A stretch of DNA of 64,000 nt from Hexactinellida sp. DTS-2022. Its lineage: Eukaryota > Porifera > Hexactinellida. A program made the position numbers and the translations under genes. The notes under the pieces were generated by a model. It was not told where the DNA came from. It saw only the letters and a program-made list of their open reading frames with translations, and ran no database searches. The stretch is taken from assembly GCA_028753945.1 (NCBI GenBank), contig JAPNXP010000011.1:2852001-2916000 (forward strand), written 5' to 3'. Below, piece after piece: positions 1-9,728 of the stretch (position 1 is its first letter; every line of letters begins with the position of its first letter).

Positions 1-2
1 AG

Positions 3-980
3 CAAGAAGGAATAAAGTTTCCTGAAGGTGTTGTTCGTGTTAAAATCAGCCGTAGTATGCTCGATGGGAAGATGTCTGGTATTCTAAGCGGAGCTGGTGG
101 CGCATCGTGTCAGTTATGTACTGCACATAAACACGAATTAAAAGATCTAGAATTAGTCAGGGCCGGATTCCCTATTAATAGGCACATAGCAGATGCAAAA
201 GAACTGTTCAATTACGTGGATGCGGATGAATATTTATCACTTCCTCATGCTGATAGGTTAGGTATCACTCATGAACAACTATCCGATATAAACATACTGT
301 CGGCGTCGCCTTTACATAGCTATACTTGTGTCTTCCATTGGTTCATGCTCCTTGTTTATCATTTAAAGACTGGAAGGAGAGTATGGTCGCCTACTTCAAA
401 ACCAATCGAAACAGCGAAAAAGTTTTGTTCTGAATTTCTCTTTGAAAAAACTGGCCTTCGAATAGATGAGCCAACACCTCAAGGCGGTACTACTTCAACA
501 GGGAATATTTCTAGGCAATGTTTTTCCAATAAAAATGATTTTATCACATGGGTATCCTGTCTAATTCCGGCAGACGTTAGAGAGCAGATTGCAATCATTC
601 AAATGAATCTATCAGTTATCTTACGAGTTTTTAACAGTAGCCAGGAGGTAGAAACAGAAAAAATGGATGTCCTTTGCAAACAGACTTACGAGCTAATTTT
701 AACAACCTTCCCATGGGCAAGTATTACCCCTTCATTGCATAAGGTTTTAGCTCATTCCACAGAATTAATCCGTGATTGCAATGACGGTTATGGACTGAAA
801 GAATATTCAGAAGAGGCTGTAGAAGCTTGTAATAAGCTAATAAGGCGCTATCGTGAACACCTTTCAAGAAAGAATTCATTTTCCTTAAACATCAGAGATG
901 TTTTTATTAGACTTCTTAGTCAGAGTGACCCTCTCTTTTCAAGTTACCGTAGAGTTTTAGTGTGCAAACGTTGCGGATAA
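3..980 (+). CDS. RAG1-like (Transib superfamily) transposase, C-terminal core, cut by window edge
   Basis: Core of a DDE recombinase of the RAG1/Transib superfamily, which cuts transposon ends by a nick-and-hairpin reaction. The frame is open from base 3. Numbered from the Met at base 57: Asp3 in DGK sits where RAG1 has its second catalytic Asp; CQLC (Cys18, Cys21) and HKVLAH (His228, His233) form the RAG1-type C2H2 zinc site; SEEA carries the third catalytic acid (Glu252), followed by NKLIRRYR, like NKLFRRFR in RAG1. LIPADVREQ resembles LIPSEERHE of RAG1. Cys21 to His228 is 207 residues, the spacing I recall for Cys730-His937 of mouse RAG1. The first catalytic Asp would lie off the left edge. 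The stop at 978-980 falls inside a zinc-knuckle-like tail: the same frame then runs to a stop at 1068-1070, giving C-x2-C-x3-GH-x5-C overall. Probably a lightly decayed element copy. No kelch-repeat RAG2-like gene or terminal repeat is visible nearby. Chapaev is a less likely alternative. Confidence 0.85.
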   Translation, partial: QEGIKFPEGVVRVKISRSMLDGKMSGILSGAGGASCQLCTAHKHELKDLELVRAGFPINRHIADAKELFNYVDADEYLSLPHADRLGITHEQLSDINILSASPLHSYTCVFHWFMLLVYHLKTGRRVWSPTSKPIETAKKFCSEFLFEKTGLRIDEPTPQGGTTSTGNISRQCFSNKNDFITWVSCLIPADVREQIAIIQMNLSVILRVFNSSQEVETEKMDVLCKQTYELILTTFPWASITPSLHKVLAHSTELIRDCNDGYGLKEYSEEAVEACNKLIRRYREHLSRKNSFSLNIRDVFIRLLSQSDPLFSSYRRVLVCKRCG

Positions 981-1070
981 ATAGGGCATATCAGGAAGGA
1001 GAAGTGCAAAGGAGATAAAGTGGCTTCACTGGATCAGGACAAACTTTTGGATTCATTGCTCTTCAAATAA

Positions 1071-1380
1071 ATTCCTTAGTTTAGTATCTATGATATTAAT
1101 AATAAAAATTTGAAAGTTAATATTGAATCGTGAAAGCATGAAGTAGTATGTCTTAAATAGAGTGAAAATAATATGCATTGCATTCGAAGTATTTAGGAAC
1201 ACATTATAGAGCTAAATAGATATTTTTGTAAATATGTGATGTCACGATGACGTATTAAATCAAAAAAATTGAAGCGGTACATAAAATTAAGTGATGTAAA
1301 TTGAATGTAGAGGGTTGATAACCCATACGCAAATAATACATTTGATAGGTCTGTCTGCCTCGCAAATGCCTATTTCCCCT
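1071..1380. other. AT-rich spacer, nothing recognised
   Basis: Between the RAG1-like frame and the hAT fragment. No open frame, inverted repeat or transposon tip was found on either strand. Confidence 0.5.
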
Positions 1381-1381
1381 G

Positions 1382-1924
1382 AATAGCCATAATAACCCAC
1401 TGTGCGCTGCCACCCTCATTCCGATACGTGATCAAGATCTCCGTATGGCAGAATTGTTGAGGAGGTCAATTGAAGACCCGAGCATTTCTGATGATGATCT
1501 CCGTGTTCTGGTGAATTTCTACGTGGGTAACTTGCCAAACTTTGAACAGTTCCGCTTCGAGAGGCAAGCATGGTTTGCTCGTTGTGTGAACAAGGGAAGA
1601 GAGACAACTTATAGAGAGCTGAGGGACGTATTGGTAGCGGAGCCTGGTACGAAGGCGATGCTTTCCGGAATCCATACAGAATTGGTGCTCTACATGATCC
1701 TCCCTTCCACTTCGTGCGAGGCAGAGGCCTCGTTCAGCATGCTTCACAGACTTCTCAACTACCTCCGAGGCACTATGAATCAGGAGAGACTGAGCAGCCT
1801 GGCAATGCTGCATTGTCATCGAGATGTGGCACGAACTATCCTTCCCTTAAAAGAGGTGATGGCCGAGTTCATCGAGAGGAGTACTGTGAGGCGGAACATG
1901 TTTCTCAACGTTGAGGAGAGGTAA
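1382..1924 (+). pseudogene. hAT transposase C-terminal fragment (dimerisation domain)
   Basis: Last part of a hAT-superfamily transposase. The frame is open from about 1382 and holds a 159-residue stretch from the Met at 1445. The diagnostic block is LPSTSCEAEASFSMLHRLL followed by YLRGTMNQERLSSLAMLHCH, which is the hAT C-terminal dimerisation motif (S-x-C-x-AER-SFS-x-LRR ... R-x-TM-x-x-RL-x-x-LA-L-x-x-H) and carries the last part of the split catalytic domain. The N-terminal BED finger and the first catalytic residues are absent upstream, so this is a 3' fragment of a normally 600-700 residue protein. No terminal repeats can be assigned to it. Its unbroken frame suggests a fairly recent fragment. 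Confidence 0.8.
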
Positions 1925-2250
1925 ACATCAATGTGGAAGTATGATGCAGATTTGTGTATAACAAGAATGCAATGTAGTATGTACTGTATGTGTTATGTCA
2001 AAAAGTATAATAGATATCGATTATTCGGAAATTTTCCGTAAGATAAAACCGAACGTCTGGAATTAGTTACACAATAGGTAAACAACTTTTCGGATATTTA
2101 TGGAAATATACAACTTCATAGTAGGTCAAATTTAAAATTCATAACTCGCCCCGGCATGATTTTCTGAAAAATGGAAAAGTTCGACGCCACTTGAGAGAGC
2201 CTCTATCAACTAAATCTATCAACGTACGTATATTGAGAACCTATATCATT
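1925..2250. other. Spacer, nothing recognised
   Basis: AT-rich, with stops in all frames. It follows the hAT stop codon and may be the 3' remainder of that element, but no inverted tip could be matched. Confidence 0.4.
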
Positions 2251-2252
2251 GT

Positions 2253-2650
2253 TTACTCCAATAAACTCATATCATTCAGTACATTATAAGATAATTGAAT
2301 TTTATGTGTCTCTTTATATAAAGCCTTACAAATTAAGTTTTTATCTATAATTATGGAGCGATCGTTTGTATTTATTTCACCATAAAAATAAATTTTTAGG
2401 AAAAGGATTATAGATGGGTTAGGTCTTTGGCAAAGCCAACCGTTAGGGAGTTCAATTTGGCTCAATTTACTAATTATACAATCAAGAGTAGCAACTAAAA
2501 CTTAGCATCATTTTCTTAGTTGTCAATAACACTTTCTTTATACGCCGATTGCATCATCTTCTCTTCCTTATCAGCACGAGAAAGTCTTTGGAGTTTAACA
2601 GTTATATCTGTCAGGTATTCTGGATTTAGGTAATGATTGTCAACAAATTG
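2253..2650 (-). pseudogene. P-like (THAP) transposase fragment, region after the THAP domain
   Basis: Two short reading stretches on the minus strand, about 2650-2518 and 2465-2253, separated by a stop. The first reads RLSRADKEEKMMQSAYKES; the second contains IELPNGWLCQR and later SIIIDKN. The same order is seen just after the THAP domain of the P-like element at 21.3 kb (RLSYDAKEEALMNQHYN, then ISLPNSWLVWF and ISVDLYLEIN), so I infer the same family. The THAP domain and catalytic core are not found beside it. Broken and short; the assignment rests on comparison within this window. Confidence 0.5.
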
Positions 2651-3217
2651 ATATCCTCAGAAATTTTGAAAAGTTAAAAATAGGAGTAGAAATTGACACA
2701 TATAAAGATATCTGTTCTGTAATAGTCAAATTTATATTGTAGGCATAAGAGTAAGTAATAGCATTGTTTACACTATAAAAGGCTTGTTGTGATGTTATCA
2801 ATTTTCTCCATATGATTTGGCTTATTACTGATTTTGGCCTATGTTAATTGTTGTCAGATTTTAGATTTCTTTTGGTCTATCTTCATCATTTATCGTGTTC
2901 TAGACGTGTCCATATAACGTTTTTAGCCTAACTCCACTAAATCTTGGAGGTGTTTATTACTGTAGTTGCACCAATTTCATTTTCTTAGAAAATTAAATGA
3001 TAATGCCCAAATACTTAAAGTAATTCCATAAAATAATAGACTAATTAAACATTAGTACTTTAACATGTTTATAGCTTTTATCTGTACGATTATGTTTATA
3101 AGATAACATTAAAATATAACCGGACGGGGGTAAATATGGGACGGACGGGGATGATTAACAAGTTATTTATTTAATATGGCCTAACTGGTATTTCATTTGG
3201 TTTCATTTTACTTTTTA
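2651..3217. other. Spacer, nothing recognised
   Basis: AT-rich stretch with no open frame of note. A tandem-like GGACGGGG motif at about 3122-3150 is the only local feature. Confidence 0.4.
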
Positions 3218-3940
3218 CTAGCGCGTTTGGCTTGCTTAGTCGCTTCGCGCCAGAATACAACCACACACCAACCGCTTCGCGGTTGATGTGTAGTTTATAC
3301 TAGGGCTGAAACGAATATACCGAATATTCGAATATTCGTTCGAAATGATTGAACGAATATTCGTTCGTTTGCAAACGAATATTCGTTAAGAAACGAATAT
3401 TCGTTTGGACGAATATTAGATTGAAACGGATATTCGTTAACTAATTTTGGGCAAAACAAGACTTTTGTATAGCTGAGAGATATAGTAAATATATATTCCC
3501 CCTTAAACTAGCTGATTATTAGTCAACTTGTGTATAATACACTTTGTGACTATTATTATACCATTCTAACATTATCAAAAACCTATTTTCCAATGTATTT
3601 TGTCTCTTGAAATTGATTTAATGCTTAGTCATCCAAACGAACGAATATTCGAATATTCGTTCGTTTAGAAAAAGGTTCGTTCGTTACATTTCGAATATTC
3701 GTTTCAGCCCTAGTTTATACACTCCCAACATTGATTATAAAGCGTAAATAGGCATAAATAGTCAAATTTAATAATGTGAAATCTTGGTTATTAAAATATT
3801 AATATTGGCTGTTGTTGTTTACAAAAATAGTTAAGGCTATAAAGTATTATTGACCTATAGGTTATCGAACCTAAAAATCGATTGACATATTCAGATAATT
3901 TGTAAAGCTTATGGTTCACAAGTTATGACGTCATGGGAGT
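3218..3940 (-). mobile_element. Truncated non-autonomous Helitron (3' half), interrupted by a hAT MITE
   Basis: On the minus strand it ends in a GC-rich hairpin and CTAG (3218-3221) followed by T, the Helitron 3' signature. The body (ACACACCAACCGC hairpin, then the ATTGATTATAAAGCG block and a TGACGTCAT block near 3928) matches the better-preserved copy at 18302-18799. The 5' terminal TC is missing. A 412-bp hAT MITE sits inside. Confidence 0.65.
3301..3712. mobile_element. hAT-like MITE with intact 8-bp target duplication
   Basis: Ends are TAGGGCTGAAACGAATAT and its inverse. It is flanked by perfect duplications GTTTATAC at 3293-3300 and 3713-3720. The interior is rich in GAATATTCG palindromes near both ends, which may act as subterminal transposase sites. 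Non-coding; inserted into the Helitron fragment. Confidence 0.9.
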
Positions 3941-3945
3941 TATGC

Positions 3946-4260
3946 TTACAATTTCCAAAAAGTGTTAAATACAACATATGCAATAGATGAGATTTTTAAA
4001 TCAAGTTCTGGTAACAGAAGTGAATTAACAAGCAGTTCTTGATTACTAATTTCTTCTTCTAACATGCAATTATCTGGTACTGGTTTCTTCAGCTTTCTAT
4101 TGAGTAAGAGGACTGGGTCGCTTTGACATAACATTCGAGTAAATACATCTTTAATATTATCTTCAAAACTGAACTTACGAGATAATCGTTCTCTATATCT
4201 ACGGATTAACTTATTACTCGCCTCAAGTAGAGCAGAGCCCCCAAACTAACATCAAAAAGC
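3946..4260 (-). pseudogene. Second RAG1-like transposase fragment (C-terminal end)
   Basis: Read on the minus strand in one frame: LEASNKLIRRYRERLSRK, then NIKDVFTRMLCQSDPV, then 45 divergent residues to a stop at 3946. This matches the RAG1-like core at the left edge (EACNKLIRRYREHLSRK ... NIRDVFIRLLSQSDPL) over about 45 residues but is clearly a different copy. The position of the catalytic Glu (SEEA in the first copy) reads SALL here, so this copy looks inactive. It has no zinc-knuckle tail. Weaker similarity may extend upstream to about 4470. It lies 3 kb from the first copy and in the opposite orientation. Confidence 0.75.
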
Positions 4261-4599
4261 ATGTTCGCCATTTCATTTAGAGCGATAAAATGTAAACTTA
4301 GCTCTAAATTAAGATCTTTCATGAATCAACAGCTAGCGGGGCTCTAGTTTCTATAATGAGAATACAACAAATGAAAATCGCCATATCGTCAAATTCATAC
4401 ATTTGATAAATAAAATCTGGAACATATTCAATGTTAAGGCTAAACTTCTTCTGGAATTTAAAAGCCTAATTATCTTAGTTAGCTTGTATTCTATTTACTC
4501 TCTTTATTATTTATCATTTAAAATAAAGTTTGACTCTCTAGCTCATATACATTCCGAGTTACAGTCAGTTATGTAAATATGGAACTAAATGACATATCA

Positions 4600-4735
4600 T
4601 TTATTTTAACTTTAATTGAAATTTTACCATAAACAAAGTTACTTGAGAAATTTGGGTAGTTATCAATGCGATGTTAATACCTATATAGTTAGTACTAACT
4701 AGTAGCACGGGGGCGACAGAGAGCTTTAATTTATC
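4600..4735. repeat. Interspersed repeat, about 130 bp, second copy at 25263-25394
   Basis: From ATTGAAATTTTACCATAAAC to GGCGACAGAGAGCTTTAA the sequence is nearly identical to 25263-25394 in direct orientation. Non-coding, family not recognised. High identity suggests recent spread or a constrained end sequence. Confidence 0.7.
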
Positions 4736-4779
4736 AATAAATATTAATTACAACAATTGTCTAGTATATATCAATCCAA

Positions 4780-6280
4780 GTGCAACCAGGGTGGGTGAGT
4801 ACAGAATAGAATATATATATACTGTATATATATGTCTATATATTTAAAACCCTTCGTTGCCCTGATAAAAGGTATAAATAGAAAAATCCCATTTTCACTA
4901 TCAATTTCAATTGAAATAGATGTGATTTTCTGTTTGATTTTCACATTATGGGGCAACCTAGTGGTAGCTATATAAAATTATACATATATTCACTAGCTGA
5001 CCCAAAGTATATTCACAGGAGTTTTAGTCGAGACTTATTAGGTTATTGTAGCGTGTTAACAAATGGATGTTTGAACTACTCTGATATGACTTTAAATATC
5101 TGAGTAGCTATAGTTCAATAGCATTGTGATTTTAACTATTTTTTTATCAAATAACGATGAAGTGGCATAAGTGTCCATGCCACGTGCCACTTGAAACACA
5201 ATTGGTACAAATTGGGTTGTGGCAATCACTCTTTGGAAAATAATTTTAGCAATTATAAGTCCACTGATCGTTGGAATCTTGTTTCAGCTCCACCGCCCGC
5301 TTCAGATACACTCCCGCCGAATATTCTCATTATTTCCATTATTACACTCACACTTCAGAGTAAGGCCACTATTCGTTGCCAATTTTTTGTATAATTAACT
5401 ATTAACACACTCTAAAATAGGCATAAGTAGCTATAAACAAAATCAGAAACTATGACAAACATCATTACCCAACAAGGGCCGGCAGAAGCAGTTATAAAGT
5501 GATCAGGCCATGGCCTGATCGGCCTGACTGCTTCCACCGCCTCTGCCAACGATTGCATTTTTTACCAATAAGCTCTCATAAATTAGATTATTTGCTCAGA
5601 TAATTATTAACTATGCCGTCATCAAATAATGAGATAATGATAATGCCGCCCGCCCGCATCCTCAGATACACTTCGTGTACAGCTGAAACATTATTACCAT
5701 TAACACTACCTTAAATTATGCACCTAGAATAAGTAGACCATGCGGTCTCCTAATTGTAAATCAAAATCTTTATAGTCTGTCAAATTGTCTCACAATCATC
5801 AGAAAATATTAGGAAATAATATAGTTAATGAGTTTAACTCATCCCTAAATTGTGAATTCAAAAATAATGTTCTTTTATTTGAGTTAACATATTATTTTAT
5901 GTAAACATTCAGGCTTAACAAATGAAATTCCAGAGATGCTATTTCATGCAATAAGTCACTGGACATGTTACTACAATAGGTTTTATTCCGACAATAACTC
6001 CGGAAAGAGCTACCTACATTAAGGATGCTTCGACTGACATTTAAGGGGCTTTAGTGCCAAAATTGAAAAGCGAGTTTATACATTGAAATGAAGCTAATAT
6101 ATCATAGAAATATTTGAGAAGTGAAAAATTTTTTTAATTAATTAATTCTCAAAAGTCTTCAGAATGTCAAATTAGTGACGTCATTATTGATGATTCAGCA
6201 TTATTCAATATCGCAACTGACATTCTTTGATATTCTATGTAATATATCGTGCACTTAAATACTTCAATATATAAACTAAC
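4780..6280. other. Mixed non-coding repeats
   Basis: No gene found. Holds an AT microsatellite (about 4811-4845), a TTTCAATTGAAAT block shared with 57.6 kb and 59.8 kb, a fragment of the Tc1-mariner MITE interior (about 5150-5210, the GTGGCA-rich part), and an 18-bp perfect palindrome ATCAGGCCATGGCCTGAT near 5502 inside a small repeat with complementary GCAGAAGCAG/CTGCTTCC arms. Confidence 0.4.
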
Positions 6281-6290
6281 ATTAATGAGA

Positions 6291-6379
6291 GTCAGAGAAT
6301 TGCTCAGTCATAGTATTTAAACTAACTTGATATAAAGCCATATTGCTGAACTTAAGAAATGACTGAGCAATTCTCTGAC
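6291..6379. repeat. Hairpin with perfect 21-bp arms
   Basis: GTCAGAGAATTGCTCAGTCA(T) at 6291-6311 is exactly complementary to 6359-6379, with a 47-nt loop. It could be a tiny fold-back transposon remnant; nothing shows that it is transcribed. Confidence 0.7.
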
Positions 6380-7004
6380 TTGCAATAATCGTAATACAAA
6401 TATATAATAGTTCCAATTTACAAACAATTTTATATTAAGAAAGTATAAGAGCTAGAGTCGTTTCTTTTTGTCAGTTTATAGCCAATACATTAATCTAAAC
6501 ATATAAAATACACTATAATCAATCGAATTTTAGGATTCACCGGGGACATTTTGCCTTCAAGAGAAACGTGAGGTGGAATGAATCTAGCGCGTTCACCGGA
6601 TTTCATACCACGCCTTGAACGCTTGCCTCTGGTTAATCGTCTTACACGAACATATGATGGGCATTCATGTTTCAACAAATAGGGTGAAATGGAGTGTAAG
6701 TCGGGGGGAAGAAAAAGTTAGGAGAATAAATCGTTGAAAATTAACAACAAATAATATTCGTAGAATTTACACCAACTCGTAAACAGAGCAGCCATGAAGG
6801 CGGTTACAATTGCGAAAACAATAAAAACAAAAACAAAACAAAAACAAAATAGTAATAGTAGCTTTGGTCATGAAAACCAGAACAGTTTAAGATAAAAACA
6901 AAAAATAGAAAACCATATAAGCAGTTCCTACACTGTGCTCTACACCTCTGTTTAGTTTTATTGAAGAGTTGTGAAAGTTTATCTTTTCTTAGCTAAACCA
7001 GATT

Positions 7005-7214
7005 CAGGGTTTCATACAGGGGGTTGTAGGGGGGGCATTGGTCCCCCCCTGCTTCTTCAAGTGCCCCCCTAGAAAAACAACTTACATTACTAAGTTTAAT
7101 TTATGCCCCCCCCCCAACCCCTAATTAGAGCAAACATATCTCAGAGTGCCCCCCAATGGATAATTTACATAACCCAGATTTCCACCCTTGTATGCAAATC
7201 CTGTATAAACACTG
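7005..7214. mobile_element. MITE with CAGGGTTTCATACAGG ends and 5-bp target duplication
   Basis: Left tip CAGGGTTTCATACAGG; right end complementary to CAGTGTTTATACAGG. Flanked by AGATT at 7000-7004 and 7215-7219. It interrupts a Helitron-type sequence (CCAGATTGCCAATATGC) seen intact at 28.4 kb, which confirms the boundary. G/C-homopolymer interior. A second copy lies at 58252-59032. Confidence 0.7.
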
Positions 7215-7386
7215 AGATTGCCAATATGCTTACTCATTATCATATGATGACTTAAAAATTACATAAATACTCAATATCACCAAATTGCAGTTTCGTGCCA
7301 CTGTGTGGCGTGACTCACGAACTAAATAGTCTGAAACTCCAAAAAATATTAAAGAGTATAGCGAGGGCAAGTTTGAGGCCCTAGGG

Positions 7387-7713
7387 AAATGGTCGGCAAT
7401 TATGTTTCACTATTACCCCATTTCAGAGCTCAGCGCATCACCGTTACCCCGATTTCAGAAACTATATTGATAAACACAAAGAACAAGCTGTTTCATCTAT
7501 AGACGAGACAACCTGAGTAAAACTCCAGAGTTTATTTCTGTTCGTAGCATGTCTAATGGCTAAAGTGGCACTTGCTACCCTTAATAATATCTACAAAGTG
7601 TGGCTGTATTGTGTCAGTTGACATCTTATATCGCTTTCTGGATAGTTCTCGTTACCCCAGAAAACCTGAAATTACCCCCAGTGGGGTAATTTACACCTAA
7701 TTGCCGACCACTG
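7387..7713. mobile_element. hAT-like MITE with 8-bp target duplication
   Basis: Ends AAATGGTCGGCAATTA and the inverse of CAGTGGTCGGCAATTA. Flanked by CCCTAGGG at 7379-7386 and 7714-7721. Note that the duplication is itself palindromic. Non-coding. Confidence 0.85.
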
Positions 7714-7721
7714 CCCTAGGG

Positions 7722-8258
7722 TAAGGAGTTGAATCTTCTTATCAGTATCTGAAATGGCAATTTTCTCTCGAATTAAATCCATTAAGATATCATATTCCTC
7801 AGCTTGAATTACTGATAATCCTTTAATTTTCATATCATTAAGGCTGATTCCTCAGTGACACATTCTAATTTTTCTTCTATCTTGGGTAACTAATGTAACA
7901 AAAAGTAATATATAAATTCAGAGAAGTAATCGAAATATTTATTGAAATATTCCTACTTCTATTTTTTCTTGCAATCTTTCTAATTTTCCCTTTATCTGTT
8001 GTCGAATGTCTTCAGCGTGTGACCCGTGTGTTTTAAGTTCTAGGAAATGTAACCATTACAAAGAGTAAGTCGAACGAATTAATGTCTTATGACATGTCAA
8101 TTGTCCCTGGACTTAAAGTATGCTCCCGTTGCACTTCTGGAAAGCTTTATTATCATAACCTATCCATAAATCTTAGGAAAACATAATAAATGTTATTGAC
8201 GGTCTTCCAAAAGATTTCGGGATTTTTCCAATTAAGAACAGTAAATTATTTGACAATA
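7722..8258. other. Spacer, nothing recognised
   Basis: AT-rich, no convincing frame or repeat boundary. It leads into the cysteine-containing minus-strand frame. Confidence 0.35.
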
Positions 8259-8555
8259 TTAATTATCATTAATACTACCTTTATGAAACTTTTTGTCTTC
8301 ATGATGCCGAAATGGGTCACAACAAAATGGATTAAATGTTGTAAATTTATGGAGACAAATATTATTAAAACTCTTCATATGATTCCCTATCCTCCATACT
8401 ATTAACTCAACGTCTTCCTTTGACAACTGAGTGGATTGTTTTAGAACGATCTTTCCACGAGTATGAAATGTTTTGTGGCACGGAGAATCTTGAAACTCAA
8501 CGATTGAACATCGCGGCAAGGTATACATTACTAGGTAGACTGAAATTGATTTCAA
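8259..8555 (-). pseudogene. Cys/His-containing protein fragment, unknown
   Basis: A 98-residue frame. It contains SPCHKTFHTRG, a predicted helical middle, then ICLHKF and FCCDPFRHHEDK: pairs of Cys and His spaced as in a metal-binding module. Cys-rich modules of this look often precede KDZ-type transposase domains in invertebrates, and the frame lies just outside the large KDZ element, so an old KDZ-family fragment is possible. That link is inference. No start context, partner exon or neighbour fixes its function. Confidence 0.3.
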
Positions 8556-8734
8556 ATTTCAAATTCGATGTGATGCAAATAACTAGATGATAAACAATCT
8601 TGAACACTTTTATGCTGTAATATTAACTCCACAGCTCATTAGTTTAATCTCTTGCATTCCTATTATACATAGTAACAATACTAATGCACAAAATTAACAT
8701 GTATTGTATCTGAGGTCAAACATACATATATTAA

Positions 8735-8860
8735 AAGTACATTGCGAATGCGCCTCCCAAGTACATTGCGCATGCGCCTCCCAAATACCTTGTGCATGCG
8801 TGGTAAATTGAGTATATATATTATATATTTTAACAAATAAGCCTACTTTTGAATAGTTAT
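8735..8860. repeat. Left terminal inverted repeat of the KDZ element
   Basis: Complementary, with indels, to 20320-20441. Contains two tandem 24-bp AAGTACATTGCG units where the right end has one. Confidence 0.7.
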
Positions 8861-8884
8861 TATTTTATGTCAAAAAGTACAGAA

Positions 8885-9095
8885 CAAAACGCCAAGGTTG
8901 TCGACTGTGCCAAGTTCACGGAACTTACAGGTGAACGAACAACTTGGATTGGTATTCACTAGTAAAGGAAATATAACCGTCATTGGTAAAGAAACTTTCA
9001 AGGAATTGTGAATCGGAAGGAAGTGCTAGCTTCACTAACAGCCTCGTACAACCCTACCAGCGTGATGCCTAATGAGCAGACTCCGTCGATCCCAT
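8885..9095 (+). pseudogene. Broken copy of the small KDZ-element gene at 15.8 kb
   Basis: Read across frames it gives KFTELTGE, then pieces matching FTTKGNITVIGKEPFKEF and later MPNEQTP of the minus-strand gene at 15576-15875. At least two frame changes and an in-frame stop make it non-functional. It is the inverse of that gene and sits just inside the left end of the element, as though the element end was duplicated in inverted orientation or a related copy was captured. Confidence 0.6.
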
Positions 9096-9099
9096 ATAT

Positions 9100-9728
9100 A
9101 TAAAAGTACCCAGCGCGTACTTATTCTAGTTCCAGCGCGTACCTAATTTCTATTTGATTTTTGATTTGTTTATTAAAAGAAATTTAGGTTATTATATTTG
9201 TGTTTACGAAGCTACTTTTGTGCCTATTTATTTTGTCATTGTACTGAATTAAGTTACATTACGACTTTACTCCTTTACTTGTTTAGTTAGATTTCATGGG
9301 AAATATCAATGCGACAAATTTTCAAACTATCTGAATACCTGCGCGCCACAGAATTTGACAGGACTACTATAAAAAATAATGGATATTCACTGATCATCAA
9401 AAGTACCTTGCGCATGCTCCTCCTAAGTACACAGCGTTTTCCCTAGTATATTTAGATTTTTCATCCCAATAATTGGATTAGTTTACGTTGACAACCAATT
9501 TTGATAAATGGAATTTCTGACACAATTAAAAGACTAAAAGATAAAATTACCAATTTCAATTATGATATCAGCCTCAACCGCATTTGCTTAATGCCTAAAC
9601 GACACATTAGTGATAGTAATTATTGCGGTTGAATTCCTAATACTAAATCTGTTACCCAGTAAATAATATTATGACTGTTTATATAAATACAAATGGTTGA
9701 AACAAACAATTAATAATATCAATCCAAC
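9100..9728. promoter_or_regulatory. Leader region of the KDZ transposase gene
   Basis: Non-coding, 5' of the predicted first exon. Contains two further GTAC...GCGCATGC / AGCGCGTAC subterminal motifs (about 9105-9150 and 9402-9440) resembling the terminal units, candidates for transposase binding. No TATA box can be chosen in such AT-rich DNA. Confidence 0.35.

Noticed and set aside
1416-1819. Minus-strand frames of 63 and 117 residues
   Set aside because: Shadows of the hAT transposase fragment on the plus strand.
1071-4600. RAG2-like kelch gene paired with the RAG1-like gene
   Set aside because: No kelch-type repeats (GG doublets with spaced Tyr/Trp) in any frame of either strand between the two RAG1-like fragments.
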